Source of the DNA: Mxb001 sp051007175
GTDB taxonomy: Bacteria; Actinomycetota; Actinomycetes; S36-B12
Reading direction: 5' to 3'
NCBI GenBank assembly: GCA_051007175.1
Contig: JBPCSL010000139.1
Coordinates: 1-8,441 of the forward strand
DNA length: 8,441 nt
Within the stretch, counting starts at the first letter, position 1. Every line of letters starts with the position of its first letter. Positions 6,231 to 8,441 of this stretch are shown piece by piece. The notes under the pieces are model-generated. The model had not been told where the DNA came from, did not search any database, and was given only the letters and a program-made list of their open reading frames with translations. Made by a program: the position numbers and the translations under genes.

Positions 6231-7925
6231 CTACCTTGAACGGGATCCCAGAGAGTTCAGGGCCGCATATGCATCCTCGACCGAAGAGAAGATCCGATCG
6301 TCCGGCAATGCTGAAGTGAGGCGGATGCGTGTCAGGCTGTCGTTGGTTCGGCCCCGCACCCGGGCGACGGCGACGTCGATGCCCCGGCCCCTCATGACGA
6401 TGACCAAGTCCTTGAGGACGCTGGCGCCGGTGTAGTCCATGTCGTCAATCGTCACCGCATCCAAGATGACGGCGCGAGTTGCTGGGTCCGCGGCGAGACG
6501 ATCCATCACCGAGTCGTGGTACCAGTTGGCGTTGGCGAACCATAGTGGGCCGTTCAGCCGAAACACGAGAATGCGACTCGGGTCGGCCGCTCTCGACTCC
6601 GCCAGCGGAAGCCAATGTCCGTCCTGGCGGCGTCCCAGTTCGACGATCTCCGGTCGCGACGTCTGGACTGCGCGTGAAATCAAGGCCACCGACACAGCAA
6701 TCAGGACGCCGATCTCCACCCCAAGCACGATCACCGCCGCAAAGGTCATGACCGCCAGCGCCAAGGCCGTGCGACTGTACTTGGCGATCCGACGGATCTC
6801 CTTGACGTTCACGATCCGCACCGAGAGCACGATCATGATCGCCGCGAGCGTCGCGGTAGGGAGATCGGCCAGCAGGGTTCCGGCGAAGAGCACGATCATC
6901 AGCACGGCCAGGGCTCCGAAGGCCGAGGCGAGCTGGGTCTTCGCCCCGGATGCGGCCATAACTGCGGTAGCCCCCGGGCTGACATCGACGCTGAACGAGC
7001 CAACGCCAGCCGACGCCAGATTGGACGCCCCCACGCCGACGAAGTCTGATCGCAGTGACGTCGAGAATCCCCCGGCATCTGCGCTACTCCGTGACGTTGC
7101 GGCACTCTGGGCGATCGAGAGCAGCGTGATGGACAGCGCAGTCGGCAACAAGCCGCGCAAGGCGTCAAGGGAGAGATCCGGCCACACCCACTGCGGCAAA
7201 CCACTCTGGAGCGGGCCGAGTACCTCAACGTCGAATCGAGTCAGTGAGAGTGCCGCGGTCGCCAGCGTTGCCAGTGCGACCACCAGCAACGCCCCCGGAA
7301 GTCTGCGGTTGAGCACCGTGAACAAGGGAAGAGCCGCCAGCGAGATGATGCCGATCAACGCCGATGCTGGGTTGATCTGCCCCAGGCTGGCCAGCACATG
7401 CCCCAGCTTCGTCACGGTGTGAGTGCCGCCCGGTGGGATGCCCAGCAGCGCGGGCAATTGACCGATGACGATGATCGTCGCGACGCCCGCCATGAAGCCG
7501 GCCACCACTGTACGGGACAGCAGGTCGGCCATCCAGGTCATCTTCGCAAGGGCCACCACGACGAGAGCCACACCGACCAAAAGGGCGAGTGTCACGGCCA
7601 GCTGCACGTACTGCGTAGATGCCGGGGCAGCCATCAACGACAGGCCCGCTATGACCAGAGGGGCGGTCGTCGAGTCGGCACCAACCCACAGGAAACGGTT
7701 CGCGATGAACAGGAATCCCACCAGGCCGGCCGCGATGCACGCCCAAAGCCCCGTTGTCGGGGGCATGCCGGCGACCTTGGCCACCGCGATCTGACCCGGG
7801 ATGGCGATGGCTGCGATCGTGATCCCCGCGATGGCGTCGCGGGCCAGCCAGGCTCGGCGGTACCCCGCCATAGATGGACACAGCGACCCCAGGAACCGAC
7901 GTACGCCCCCGGCCAAGGTCGCCAT
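6231..7925 (-). CDS. SulP/SLC26-family anion transporter with STAS domain
   Basis: An inner-membrane transporter of 564 residues in the family that moves sulfate, bicarbonate or related anions. The membrane part covers about residues 25-420 with many hydrophobic helices. It includes the SulP-type stretch PPTTGLWA (55-62) followed by VGADST (81-86), and a later S-F-S-V-D-V-S-P-G-A-T-A segment (about 310-321) equivalent to the family's Gly/Ser-rich half-helix. A cytoplasmic STAS domain spans about 450-558, with ILDAVTIDDMDYTG (487-500) as its core. The substrate cannot be deduced. ATG 7925 has GGAGG six bases upstream (7936-7932), so it is preferred over an in-frame GTG at 7949. GC content is visibly lower than in the genes to the left, suggesting transfer. 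It has no co-directional neighbour in the window. Confidence 0.93.
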   Translation of the reverse strand: MATLAGGVRRFLGSLCPSMAGYRRAWLARDAIAGITIAAIAIPGQIAVAKVAGMPPTTGLWACIAAGLVGFLFIANRFLWVGADSTTAPLVIAGLSLMAAPASTQYVQLAVTLALLVGVALVVVALAKMTWMADLLSRTVVAGFMAGVATIIVIGQLPALLGIPPGGTHTVTKLGHVLASLGQINPASALIGIISLAALPLFTVLNRRLPGALLVVALATLATAALSLTRFDVEVLGPLQSGLPQWVWPDLSLDALRGLLPTALSITLLSIAQSAATSRSSADAGGFSTSLRSDFVGVGASNLASAGVGSFSVDVSPGATAVMAASGAKTQLASAFGALAVLMIVLFAGTLLADLPTATLAAIMIVLSVRIVNVKEIRRIAKYSRTALALAVMTFAAVIVLGVEIGVLIAVSVALISRAVQTSRPEIVELGRRQDGHWLPLAESRAADPSRILVFRLNGPLWFANANWYHDSVMDRLAADPATRAVILDAVTIDDMDYTGASVLKDLVIVMRGRGIDVAVARVRGRTNDSLTRIRLTSALPDDRIFSSVEDAYAALNSLGSRSR

Positions 7926-7949
7926 CGCTGACCTCCGCCCGATCCTCAC

Positions 7950-8441
7950 GACTGGCTAGCGCCCAAGTATGTCGTTAGAGCCAAGGTGATGGCCCGTCCG
8001 CCCTGAGACTACTCACGTGGCCTAGTGGCGCAGGAGGAGACGGCGCGCCACATCACTGGCCGTCGATGATGGCACTGCTGGACGTGTGGATCCGGAGGGC
8101 GGCAGAGCCGCTCCGCGCACGGCTTCATCTCGGGCACGACGCTCAAGGACGAAAGGTCGGTCCGACGCAGGTGGCGGCCGAGACCTCCGGGCGCGAGGAT
8201 CCCCTGGTCGTCGGCCTGATCGATGCGATCCTCCCAGTGGCTTTCACGCTCGGGGCATCGCTGTTCGAAACCATCGTCCTGGCACCCAACGGCAGTTGGG
8301 AGAGCGGGCTGAGGTGGACGCAGGCTGACGGACCCGCCCATCCGCGTCGGCGATGAAGGTCGGTGAGATGCGACCCGATCTCGCGCGGCGGTGTCGCACG
8401 CGCGACATCGAGTCGTATTGCTCGTGTCGCCGACCTGCCCC
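7950..8441. other. Stretch without a recognised gene
   Basis: This region upstream of the transporter holds no gene I recognise. The only moderately coding-like frame is at 8066-8356 on the plus strand. The sulP promoter should lie here, but no clear -35/-10 pair is seen. Near the right edge are a small palindrome, TGTCGC-ACGC-GCGACA (8392-8407), and a distant inverted pair AGGTCGG (8357-8363)/CCGACCT (8430-8436). No RNA gene or transposase remnant is evident. Confidence 0.5.
8066..8356 (+). CDS. Possible small hypothetical protein
   Basis: A 96-codon frame beginning with two ATG codons. By hand count the GC content is about 75%, 52% and 76% at codon positions 1, 2 and 3; that dip at position 2 is mildly coding-like. 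The product would have a charged amphipathic start (2-24) and one hydrophobic stretch, roughly 46-72 (LVVGLIDAILPVAFTLGA and on), ending in a basic tail. No family is recognised. An AGGAGGAG run at 8032-8039 is about 26 bases upstream, too far to serve this ATG, and no start lies at the right distance from it. It may be a gene remnant or a chance frame. Confidence 0.25.
   Translation: MMALLDVWIRRAAEPLRARLHLGHDAQGRKVGPTQVAAETSGREDPLVVGLIDAILPVAFTLGASLFETIVLAPNGSWESGLRWTQADGPAHPRRR

Noticed and set aside
6439..7422. A 327-codon plus-strand frame opposite sulP
   Set aside because: It is a Ser/Thr/Ala-rich shadow of the transporter gene, with no ribosome site or known domain.
7926..7949. N-terminal extension of SulP to GTG 7949
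   Set aside because: GGAGG six bases before ATG 7925 is a better start, and the extra eight residues overlap that site.
8009..8341. A 110-codon minus-strand frame upstream of sulP
   Set aside because: It is rich in Cys/His/Pro/Arg with no ribosome site or recognisable domain; it looks like the shadow of the opposite frame or chance.
8357..8436. AGGTCGG/CCGACCT inverted pair as mobile-element ends
   Set aside because: Seven bases 66 apart are expected by chance in GC-rich DNA, and there is no transposase or target duplication.

Overview
The window is high-GC bacterial DNA, most likely from an actinomycete (phylum Actinomycetota). The primase, a FolP2-type dihydropteroate synthase paralogue and a secreted NlpC/P60 protein behind a c-di-AMP riboswitch all fit that group. 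GTG starts, tightly overlapping genes and TANNNT-type -10 boxes agree. The genus cannot be read from the sequence.

Layout. (1) Positions 1-2273, plus strand: the primase gene dnaG, cut by the window's left edge, coupled through a TGATG overlap to a small conserved protein, then tRNA-Asn(GTT) at 2302. (2) Positions 2336-3921, minus strand: a two-gene unit, folP2-like then a LigB/MEMO-like protein, joined by an ATGA overlap. The last codons of the second gene run antisense into tRNA-Asn. (3) Positions 3946-5430, minus strand: a secreted coiled-coil NlpC/P60 peptidoglycan hydrolase, closed by a perfect 15-bp hairpin. Upstream of it are a promoter, a ydaO-class (c-di-AMP) riboswitch and a CRP-like palindrome. 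(4) Positions 5430-5936, minus strand: a small exported protein, probably an allene oxide cyclase-like barrel. Divergent from it at 5988 is a tRNA with CAT anticodon. (5) Positions 6063-8441: GC content drops from roughly 70-78% to about 57-67% in hand-counted lines. This part holds a SulP-type anion transporter on the minus strand and about 500 bases with no recognised gene. The change begins just past a tRNA, so this may be the edge of a genomic island.

Replication (dnaG), a pterin-related paralogue and cell-wall remodelling occupy the core-like part. The most informative region is the leader of the NlpC/P60 gene, where two second messengers (c-di-AMP through the riboswitch, cAMP possibly through a CRP-like site) may converge on one wall hydrolase. 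I found no CRISPR array, insertion sequence, toxin-antitoxin pair or defence system, and nothing I would call a wholly new system.
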